A stretch of DNA of 64,000 nt. It comes from Chiridota heheva. Its lineage: Eukaryota > Echinodermata > Holothuroidea > Apodida > Chiridotidae. Positions 24,661 to 35,930 of the stretch are shown here, in pieces; position 1 is the first letter of the stretch; the number at the start of each line of letters is the position of its first letter. The notes beneath the pieces are model-generated. The model was not told the origin of the DNA. It worked only from the letters and a program-made list of their open reading frames with translations, and did not search any database. The stretch covers positions 787,001 through 851,000 of the forward strand of contig JAIGNY010001647.1 of the NCBI GenBank assembly GCA_020152595.1, read 5' to 3'. Made by a program: the position numbers and the translations under genes.

Positions 24661-25540
24661 GGTATCTACATCTTATATATCAATTTTAATATTTTCACTG
24701 ATTACTTGATTGGAAATCCAACGTGCATAAAAATCAGATTGACTAAAACAGCGTTAGGAATGTAGAATTTAAGTTTGCAAAATGGCAATAGCAAGCTTTT
24801 ATTGACGTTTACTTTTTTTACTTCAAAAAAGTGTGATACCACACAGGCAAGCTCGTAAAAGACAATGTATAAAATAGTTCCAGAAAAAAAGATCTAATCT
24901 AGAATAAACAAAGCAAAATACGTGATTTTAATACTGTAAATCATAAAATAATTAAGAGGAAATACCAAACAAAGATGTACTTTATTGGCATTACTATTTC
25001 TTGAGTATACACAGACCAAAATCAGACTTTATCATTTCAGTATCTCCTTATAGGTGTACAGGCCCAACAATATCTAAGGGTTAAGGTCTTTGCTAAATCA
25101 TATTTGGATACTCTTGAAACGTTTCCACATTTTCATTTTGTTTGGTTGCAAAAATGAACAAATAACCAAGATATTATCCGTACCTTTCATACTTAATCGG
25201 TCTTTTCAACCTTTCTCTGCTCAATTGCATCCATTCATTTAACCTGAATTCCCCATCTTCTCCGGGAACCCTCCCTGCCTCCAATAAACGTAACTACTTC
25301 AGGTATTGTGATTAAAGTTGTATGGACATGTCTATGTAGGAATTTTCATATTTGTTCAAAAGAGCATTTATATCTGAACAGATCAGTTTTTAAATTTAAA
25401 AATACCACTTTACAAAGCAGATGAGTATACAAAATAGAATTTGCTTTTTATGAGGAACACGGAATAAATTATGCTTTCATAGTATCTCAATATCACTAAC
25501 TGTTCTCCCACCTTAAAATCTTCTTTAAATGTATTATTTT
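24661..25540. other. FIS1 intron between alternative terminal exons: nothing recognised
   Basis: AT-rich sequence without a coding exon or a bounded repeat that I can support. Confidence 0.4.
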
Positions 25541-26260
25541 CATTTTGAGATGACTATGCATGCATCTTCCCCCTATAAACAAAGTATAAAGAAATGCAAA
25601 AATGATCAAACTTAAGTTACCATTGATGAAAAAGATTTTCTTCATTTTTTACATGAGCTTCCTTAATAGGTACATACAGTACATGATAAAGGAATGGTAA
25701 GCATGGTTGGACAAATCCACTCGTCTGCTTGCCTATGCAAGCCAAAAGAAATTGCGGTGAGTAAAAATATTACAATATACTGTGGTACTTAAATGTACTC
25801 CCAAGTTGTATAAATGATTGGGAGTGACTTTTGTTGTATTTTTACCAACCGTGATATGTGGTATACATGTACACTACATACTTTCACTCAGTACCATTGT
25901 TCACATCAGCTTTAACTGTGGTTAAGAAGGACAAAATTAATAGTTGTGTAATTTTAATATTAATTTTGAGTTTAAATGTATCTATGCCCCCTCCCCCCCT
26001 CAAAAAAAAAAACCTTAAAAATATATATATTTGTTAATTTTGAGATTTATATGCATGCACCCTTCACCTATAAACTGAGTATAAAGAGAAGTGGCAAAAA
26101 CTGTAATTGATGAATTTTTCTTTGTACACACATGTATGATAAAGGAATGGAAAATGGTACACAAAACATACTTTCACCCAGTACCAATGGTCACAGCTGC
26201 ACAGCTATGGTAAATTCGGACAAAATTAATAGTTGTGTACATATCAATTTTGAATAATAT
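25540..26260. repeat. Diverged direct duplication, units about 480 bp apart
   Basis: Blocks from about 25545 recur from about 26034 in the same order: TTTTGAGAT-TATGCATGCA, CCTATAAAC-AGTATAAAGA, GATAAAGGAATGG, CATACTTTCAC-CAGTACCA and GGACAAAATTAATAGTTGTG. Overall identity looks moderate. No coding signal is seen. Confidence 0.6.
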
Positions 26261-27295
26261 TAAAAAATCAAACACATTTTTGCACATGAAGCAGAATACG
26301 TTTAACATTCATAAAAGAGGTTTTTTTGAAAAACTAGTGAATTACAAATTAGGACCACCTGCAGAAAATACTTGGATTGTACTCTACATGCTAAATTTTT
26401 GTATTAATTACAATGTAAAGAGCAAAAATCAATTTGATAAACAAATTTGGAGAACAGATATCACCACTAAAATGACTAAACTTATTGTTTCCTAGTGCAG
26501 CTACTCAAGTATATAGCATGATGAAAAGTTTCTCTTTAAGCCTACCCGCACCCGACACCTGAGTTAATCCTGAAAACTCAGGTATGACAATTACCATCCC
26601 GACTTCCTGTTCAGTGTATTGTGTTTCCATTCCAAACAATGATTATTTATCTACTATTCCCATGCACACCACCACCAAGTAGCCCAGGCTATTTGTGTGT
26701 GGAAGATTACACAAAGCCAGTGCTGAGTAATCAGGGCACTTTTGTGATGGAAATCACTCATCCATGTTAGGTGTCTTAGTGAGAGAAGTTTGCTTTCAAA
26801 CTGGTGATAAAATAGCTACGTATCATATGCCTGAGGTGATGTGTGCATTAACTGTGAATGATTGACGGACCATTTCTCTTAAGGAAAGCTATTGCTTCAT
26901 GAGGATAATTTGGGGTTAGCAAGGGCTCTCCAAAATTCTATTCACAAAAGTCATTAACTGCTTACGTGTTAAACGGCAAAGAATGGCAGTTGACCATACA
27001 TAAATAAAACTTACAGTTGACAACCCTAAAACAAGCACATATTTTTTTCATAGTTTACTCCAATATCAACTTTTACTTTACAGACAATTTGGAAATGCCT
27101 ACACGTAATTCATCACCTAAAAGTGTACTGTTCAAAGCGGAAATATTTGCTGAACATATCATCGTAGGCCACCATTTTGGAAAGTTGAAAACTTATAACA
27201 AACCAAATCTTGGTATTTTACAACCAACCAACAATCAAGCTGACACACAATATTGCAAAAGGTCCCCAACCCTAAACACACACAAACTGATTCCA

Positions 27296-27384
27296 TCACT
27301 TCCTCGCAGCTGCCATGCCTGCTGCCACGAGTCCTCCAAGTACCAGTGCTGCACCTCCAACTACGGCCATTCCCATTAGCCCAT
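27296..27384 (-). CDS. FIS1: FIS1 proximal terminal exon: membrane anchor, tail A
   Basis: The acceptor is CCCCCTTATACAG. The first two bases complete the Asp codon begun by exon 3. It then encodes GLMGMAVVGGAA, LVLGG, LVAAGMAAARK and a stop, 28 residues after the Asp. The vertebrate FIS1 C-terminus has the same KDGLVGMAIVGG-type start, so this is the canonical tail-anchor exon. The hydrophobic stretch is about 22-24 residues with a short basic end (RK), as expected for mitochondrial and peroxisomal tail anchors. The distal exon at 19243-19355 is its paralogue. With exons 1-3 this gives a 149-residue protein, close to the about 152 of human FIS1. Confidence 0.9.
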
Positions 27385-30300
27385 CTGTATAAGGGGGAAA
27401 AAAACATGCAAAGGAGAGAAACTGCAAAATTCATCAGAGACAAAGTGTAGCTAAAGGGGGTGTGCAAAAAAAAAAAAATCATACATAGAGGAAGTATGGT
27501 TAATTGCAAAAATGGCAGCAAACAAAAGTACAGTGCCTCAATAAACAGAACCTGTTAGTTGTCAGAAATATAAGCTGGTACTTCTGCAAACCATACTTCT
27601 TCCAACATTAAGTGTACAGTCCCAATGAATTAATTTATAGTTTACCAGAACTGTAATTATCAGGTCATACCTACAAAACGCCTCGATCTACAAATGCCTC
27701 GATCTACAAATGCCTCGATCTACACATGCCTCGATCTACAAAATGCCTTAATCTACGAAATGCCTACATCTTTATTTCAGGGCTTACAGCATTAGTCTCT
27801 ACAAGTATTTGTGTACTGTGGTTCACATTATTCAAAAGGTGGATGGAATTTGAAATTATTCCCTTATATAGACTTTTTAAAACTGCTTTTAGCCAAGCAT
27901 GATTATCCTTTAATACTTTGACCATTCAACTGCTGGAAGAAGTTTCCCTTTGTTACCCAACCTATCAGCTGCAGTCACAGTTGCTGAAGGAAACGTTGCA
28001 CGGTGTGCGTGCAGCGGTGTGCAGTGCAGCGGTGTGCAGTGCAGCGGTGTGCGTGCAGCGGTGTGCGTGCAGCAGTGTGCGTGCAGCAGTGCGTGCAGCG
28101 GGTGCGTGCAGCAGGTGCGTGCAGCGGGTGCGTGCAGCGGGGTGCGTGCAGCGGGTGCGTGCAGCGGTGTGCGTGCAGCGGGTGCGTGCAGCGGTGCGTG
28201 CAGCGGGTGCGTGCAGCGGGTGCGTGCAGCGGGTGCGTGCAGCGGGGTGCGTGCAGCGGGGTGCGTGCAGCGGGGTGCGTGCAGCGGGGTGCGTGCAGCG
28301 GGGTGCGTGCAGCGGGTGCGTGCAGCGAAGTGCGTGCAGCGGGTGCGTGCAGCGGGTGCGTGCAGCGGGTGCGTGCAGCCGGGTGCGTGCAGCGGGTGCG
28401 TGCAGCGGGTGCGTGCAGCGAGGTGCGTGCAGCGGGTGCGTGCAGCGGGTGCGTGCAGCGGGGGGTGCAGCGGGGGTGCGTGCAGCGGGGTGCGCAGCGC
28501 GGGGGTGCGTGCAGCGGGTGCGTGCAGCGGGTGCGTGCAGCGAGAATGCGTGCAGCGAAGTGCGTGCAGCGGGTGCGTGCAGCGGGTGCGTGCAGCGGTG
28601 CGTGCAGCAGTGTGCAGTGGGGTGCGTGCAGCGGTGCGTGCAGCGGTGTGCGTGCAGCGGTGTGCAGTGCAGCGGTGTGCGTGCAGCGGTGTGCATGCAG
28701 CGGTGTGCAGTGCAGCAGTGTGCGTGCAGCGGTGTGCATGCAGCGGGGTGCGTGCAGCGGGGTGCGTGCAGCGGGTGCGTGCAGCGGGTGCGTGCAGCGG
28801 GTGCGTGCGGTGAAGTGCGTGCGTGCAGCGGGTGCGTGCAGCGGGTGCGTGCAGCGGGTGCGTGCAGCGGGGTGCGTGCAGCGGGGTGCGTGCAGCGGGG
28901 TGCGTGCAGCGGGGTGCGTGCAGCGGGGTGCGTGCGTGGATGACAGCGTGCAGCGGGCGTACGCGCAGTGGCGTGCGTACGCGCAGCGGCGTGCAAGTGT
29001 GTACACGTCACAGTGTGTACGCAACAGTGTGCATGACAATTTACTTCATATATAATGCACATATGATTAATTCCTATGCAAGAATTGTGCAAACAGCCAA
29101 GAATCCTGCAGTGTTTGATTGGTCGATAAGATTCCCCAGTAAATGATTGGTCCATAATGGACATGAATTTTGGATATGTGAAATTATTTAAATTAGCCAT
29201 CTGGAAATTGCTGATACAGATTTGTAAAGATTTATTGCTCCATTCTGCAGTCTGTCGTAAGAACGGACCACACCATGGCCCTAGCACACCCCTAGGGTAT
29301 CTTAGGGATCTGCTAGGGCCATTCTGCAGTCTGTGTTGTATGAAATGGACCACACCGTGGCCCTAACAGACCCCTAGGGTATCTTAGGGATCTGCTAGGG
29401 CCATTCTGTAGTCTGTGTTGTACGGAACAGACCATGGAAAGGCTCTAGCACATCTCTAAAGTCTCCTAGGGATCTGCTATATTCCAGATCGGATGGGTAT
29501 GCAGTACCATAATTGCTAGGATCTGTACATGCAATGAGGGAGACACTTCTTTAGAAATTTGAAGTTGAACGCATCTCTTCTCTCTTTTTTAAGCATACTG
29601 ACAAACAAGCACACATGACCAAAATGCATTATCATAAAAAGTGCACCAATTACATAAAAAAGATTGATTAAATGAAGAGGAAAAATTAAGCAAAACTATT
29701 AAACAATATCAATTTGCAATAACCCCATTCTAACTGAAATGCAGCAGTATTGATACAAGATAAGTAAGTAGAAATTTAGGAAGTATAAAATATTGAAATA
29801 GTTAATATTGCATACATAACCCAATTAGTAATAACGTCAACTTGTGGGTTATTTAGTCAATATGGAAATACAGCAAGCAGCGTGGAAGAAGAGGGAGCTT
29901 CGAAGTAACTTGGTTCAATAGTTTGAGCACTGATTTCCGACTGTTTTTTGTCCAATCTCGGATCAAAGTTTGCTACTGTATAAAAGGAGAGTGCACGAGA
30001 CAAGGAAAAGGTTAGGGAATATTTCCAATTGGTTCAATTTCGCTCAAATAGCTCTGCAAGTTTCATGTCTTCTAATGTTCTGTGCAAGATCTTTTGCACC
30101 AATGTTAGGGACCTACAATCTTGGACAAAACTATTGGAACACTTCAGCTTTTTGAGAACTACATATCTTATAGTGTTATGTTTCTTTAATATAATTTCCG
30201 AGAATTGGAACCCCCTATTCCCTCCCCCTTTTCAATGTTGAATTTCTTTATTTCTTAACATCATTTCCAGGAAAAACAGTAACAATAGTCAAAATTGGAG

Positions 30301-33300
30301 GGGGAGGGGAGGACAATTAATATAGTGAGGTAGGGGACATGGACACCGGCAGTGTCAATGAAATGATAAAATGTCTTTGAAATTCTAAAATATTAATTAC
30401 AATTGGAAGAGTAGAGATTGAAGAAGCAACAGAAAAATTTCCAGCATTTCTGATTTCTAAATGTGAAATAATTTACAAGTAGCTTCATGAAAAACATCAC
30501 ATATTTTCACCAAGTGTTTCAACGAGTTTTGTCCACGATTGTAGGTCTCTACCTAGGGACGTTGCTCATGGAATCAGAAGTTCATCCACCAAAATGTTTG
30601 TTCTTCAAGATTAATAACAACAATACACTTACCTTTGTTCATTTTCTTTTTGATTAACTGTTCTAAATCTTTTGCTTGGTGGTTGCTGGGTTCAGTTTGT
30701 AGTAAGCCTTTAACAAATTGCAGAGCCTTTGTATAATCCTGAAAAGGGCAAACAACAATTGAACTATTATTGAACATCAATAAAACACTCAAAACACTCA
30801 TCACACTAAAAGACAATAGAAAATGTTCTCCACCAAATACTGTAATGACTTTAAATGCATATGGACTGACAATATTGTAATTTCTTATGCAATTCATTAA
30901 GCAAATATTTCTACCCGCTACAAGTCAGTCTTATCTAATAAAAGTGATATCTACATGGCAGAAGCAAGTTTTGCATAAACATTTGTACCGTGTTGGTTAC
31001 GTTCTTTAAAATTCTTTTACACAAGTTTGTGTTCTGGTCTGGACTTGGAAGCAAATGTTACATAATAATGTTGCTTACTGTATCTAAGGATGTTTGAAGT
31101 TTAAAACACTGTGTAGAACTTTTAAATGGGTTATTCCATCTCAAATCACTGTATACATACTAAAATCAACACCCCTATGTCTCAGATTTCGATGAACTTT
31201 AGGGTGCAGGTTTGATGTATGAAGAAATGGAAAAATCCAAAATTTTAGCAAAATCGGACCAACAGGTTTAAAGTTACGGGCCGTTACAAATGGGCAGCAG
31301 TGACCAGCGATTTTTCAAGTGCCCTAATTCAAAATGAATAGGTCCAAATTTTATGGAAGGGTGTCATATGAAAGGTAATACAACAGCTTTTCAGAATCTG
31401 CCATCAGGACCGAGATAGGTCTTTGAAATTGAATGAACTTTTGACTTTAATCTTGACCTCAGAAATGATCTTGTGGCTCCAATCATAGGGGTAGACACAG
31501 GGGTAGTATTTTGCAGTTGGCTGATCTGACATGGAATGACCTGAAAATAATATTTTTCATAAGAAGTTACAAGTTTTATTCTCCTCAATACAAACCAATC
31601 TTTTGTCCAGGAGTAATAAAACAAAATGCCTGGGAATGATTTTAATGATCATAGCAAATCAAAACTCCCACCCAAAAAGTATCATAATTTTCCGTTCAGG
31701 AGATATCAACTTTTAAAGATTTCCCAATTGCATTTTAAAGCTTTTGTACAGTATGATGAATTCTTGTTTGATGATGTCATAAAGGCAATTCCATTGCAAA
31801 TGTTTATGTATATCTTTGAATATTGATTGGTTGTTTCTGTATGACTAGAAACAATTTTCCATAAGTTATTGAAGGAGAGTATATTTGGCAATGTATATAA
31901 ATACCTAACTTTCATCGATTGATTTTTCTAGCAGGTTTTACTAATAAAAAAGGATGATAGATTTGAATGAAATACATAATTTTTGTGGGAGAATGTGTTG
32001 CTGTGATTTCATACTGAGCCTTTTCTTGTTCGTTTATTGGCATTTTTTGTGAACCTTACAATTTGAAGATCTCCTGGAAGGAATAACATATCAACATGAT
32101 TTTTGTACTAAATTGTTTCTAAAATTTTTCCCTTTCTTATGAAAAGTTTATGAAAACACATGGGAATATTCCTTTTAAATCATGGGAATATTCCTTTAAA
32201 AACATGGAATATTCCTTTAAAAAGCATGTGAATATTCCTTTAAAAATATTTTAATATTCCTTAAAAAAAATAAAATATTGTTATAAAATACATGTCAATA
32301 TTTCTTTAAAAACATGGGATTATTCCTTTAAAAAAGGGGAATATTCCTTTAAAAACATGGGAATATTCCTTTAAAAACACAGGAATATTCCCTAAAAAAC
32401 ACAGGAATATTCCTTTAAAACATGGGAATATTCTTTAAAAAGTGAAATATTTCTTTAAATCAATTTTACCTTTAACCTATAATAACCAATTCCTAGATAA
32501 AATAAACAATCTCTTTGAATTTGTTGGCTGCCACCATGAAGTAATTCTTCCATGAGTAGTGTTCCCTTCCTGATGTCATTTGTATACGGACTCCTCACTA
32601 GGCACCATGCGTATTCAAACTGGGTCTTGGCTGACACCTTACCTCTGGCTAACTCTGCATTGTAGACCTGTTCATATTTCTGAGGGAAACAATACAGAGA
32701 TACATATATGTAGTGCTGTCACGACATGGCTCTATTATGTATCGATTATATAGAGAAAAATATCGCGATATATTGTAGTATCGCGATACTTTTCAAGAAA
32801 ACTGACTCAAGACACAAATTGTTGATAGCACTAACGTTATATGATCATGGAGCTACAATTCACTCCATGATATGATGAACGCAAGAAAAGATTATTTGCA
32901 GATCTAGCAGATTACATGATCACGTGACTTTTACATTCATCACGCATCATGCACGTGTTTGGTAATTCAGCCAACGTGACCATAGACTAATTTTTCGTTC
33001 TTTTTGCCAACTTACATCAGCGCGTGCTAGTGTGGTGACAGAGCATGATTTGTAATTAGTTGTTTTTAAGTTTCCCGATTATTTTGCATGTTTTTAATGG
33101 CCTAAACTTTACTTTTAAATTAAGTACCGTAACGTTAGAATTGTAATGTATGAAGTAGCCTAGCCTAGTTGCGTGAAAATTTCTTAGTTAAGTATTAGTT
33201 TTTGGTATCGCGATATGTCGCGAGAGGCATATTTCATGTCGTGGGAAAAGAGATATGTCATGACAGTTTGTTTGTTTGTTTGATGAGGGCTTAACGGCAC

Positions 33301-35776
33301 CACGACAACGAGGGTCAAATTGTGCCTGAGAGGTCAGATCATTCTAGAGGTAGGAAGGAAAGGAAACAGGGGGAAAATGAGAGAAATTCAAGAACAAAAG
33401 ATCAGAAAGCTGTGATTGAGAGGGGAGGTGCATGGTTGAAACAAAATAAAGTAGAGAGGGGGTGAAAGAGGAGAATTAAGTATGGTTGTAGAGGGAAGCA
33501 TGATGAAGGAAGGAGATAATTTTATCCGGAGGATTTTTCTGGAAGAACTTAGCAATTGAGATGTGGAGAGCGAGGGAAGCTTTAGGAAGGTTGTACAGGG
33601 GGCAAGCAAGGAGAACGTGATGGATTGTGAGGGTGCAATGGCAATTGTTGCAGAAGGGTTGGGGGGAGTCAATAAGGAGGTGGAAGTGAGTGATGTGGGT
33701 ATGACCAATTCTAAGACGGGTAATATGAACGATGTCGATACGAGAGAGGTTGTTGATGGTGGCTTTGATCTGAATTGTGGGCTGGATGACATGGAGTTTG
33801 TTATCAATTTGGGAGTTTCATGAGGTTTGCCAGTGGTCACGAACAAGGGGAGCAATAAGTGCTTTGATGTCAGAGAGGGTTTTGGGAAAAGGGGTAGGGA
33901 GAAGGTTGAGGGCAAGCTTAGCGGCTGCATCAGCCCTGTCATTGCCAGGGATGCCAACATGGCTGGGTATCCAGAAGAAAAGAACACTTTTCCTGCAGAG
34001 TGTGGGAGAAAGGAGTTTCCGGAGGAGGAGGTGGCATGTGAGGTTATCCCATTTAAGATTGAGTAAAGAAGTAAGAACAGACTTTGAGTCGGAGAAAATG
34101 GCAAAGTGGCTCAGCGGAGAGTACTCAATAAAGTTGAGGGTGAGGAGAATGGCCTTAGCCTCGGCTGAAAAGATGGATGAGTAGTCGGGAAGTCTGCTAC
34201 TGAGGGTGATGTCTTTGATGATGGCAGCAGCAGCTGTCTTGTTGCCTTCCTTGGAGCCATCAGTATAGATGGAGGTGTAATTTAAGAGTTGGTCTTTGAT
34301 TTGGTTGTGGAGATTGATGAAGAGGTTAGGGTGGGTTTGAGTTTTGTGATGAGTGGAGAGGCCCAGGTGGACAGAAGGGAGTTTGGTGGCCCAAGGAGGA
34401 AAAGTGGGCCAGGAGAAGGTACTGAGAGTGGCGGGATTGATGCCGAGATAGAAGAGGTATGATTTAATGCGTAAGCTGAAGGGAGGGGATAGGGATTTAG
34501 TCCTATCAAAGAGGGTGGAGAGATTGGGGTACCTAATGAGGTTGTAAACAGGGTGCTGGGTGTTGGTGAGGACTCTAAAAGCATAGGAGAGGCTAAGGTC
34601 CTATCAAAGAGGGTGGAGAGATTGGGGTACCTAATGAGGTTGTAAACAGGGTGCTGGGTGTTGGTGAGGACTCTAAAAGCATAAGGCATTTCCAAGTAGA
34701 AAGGGGGGTTTGTTGGCCTCAACATAAAGGCTGGTGATTGGGGAGGTCCTTTAGGCACCTAGACAAAGCCCGAGGGCTTCATTTTGGATGGTGTTGATGT
34801 GGTTGAGGTATGAGTTGTGAGTGACACAGTAGACAATATTGCCGTAGTCAAGCTTGGCACGAATGGTGAGCCTGAAAATTTTGAGGAGAGCATAGCAATC
34901 GGAGGAAGTTGAGGGAGCTGTTGCATTTTAGTTTTAGGTTGGTGATGTGTTGCTTGTAGGTGAGCTTGGGTTCTAGACTTAGACCCTTTGTGTGTTTAAC
35001 TTTAGGGATGCGATTGCCATTGAGCACAAAGTTCGACGAAGTACATATATGAAGGGATAAGTTTAGTGGTCGTCAAGCCAAGGATGGCACCTGTAGGGGA
35101 CTACAGCTCCCTTCAGAGGGGAGAAATTTTTCAATCTGTCCCAGAGTGAATGAGTGACAATGTAGGAACATTTTGTGTGCAAGTACATGTATAATATAAT
35201 TTTTGAATTTAGCCTACCCATTGGGGAAAACCTGGCACCAGCCCTGGCAACACCTGGCATGTTCACCTTACCAAAAAAAAAACAATGAAATGAACAAAGT
35301 AGTGAATATTAAATTAATTCTAAATTGTTGTTCCATTGTCAATAAGATATTCATAACAAATTTCATTAGTAGCAATGACTGATTTTAGATCTGTGTTGAT
35401 GTGACACCACAACTCAGTTATGTTTTACTATATTTTATTGAATTAATTATTACGATTGTAAGGCTTTCAACCACTAAGTAAACCAGATTAGTGAAATAAT
35501 TTGATTTTTGAATAAACTTGATTTATAAGGCCTATTAGAAAAATATGTTTGACATCATACAGTAGGTCAACCTAAAGACAACTTGCCCACTGAACAATAT
35601 GATATCTGCCCTTATGGCTGTCACGAGAGTCAAAGTAATCATTACGTCCAGATTTACTTTTTATGTCCAGTGTGTCAGTGTGTGAACACACACATTATAT
35701 ATATATATATATATATGTATGGGTGTATGTATGGATGTATGCATGCATATATATATATATATATGTACATATGTAC

Positions 35777-35807
<31 letters not shown>

Positions 35808-35896
35808 GAAACAAATTGTAAAAAAATAATAATGTCAATAACAATTTTTATTTCATTTTAATACAAATTGTTATTGACATTGTTATTTTTTCACAA

Positions 35897-35930
<34 letters not shown>

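Noticed and set aside
27995..28945. CRISPR-like or centromeric array
   Set aside because: No spacers between constant repeats and a eukaryotic intron context; it is a minisatellite.
27918..29353. Very long open frames (341, 350, 287 codons plus; 462, 354 codons minus)
   Set aside because: They are translations of the GTGCGTGCAGCGG minisatellite in several frames on both strands, with only Cys/Ala/Val/Gln/Arg/Ser/Gly or Thr/His/Arg/Pro/Cys/Leu content and no start or splice context. The region is a FIS1 intron.
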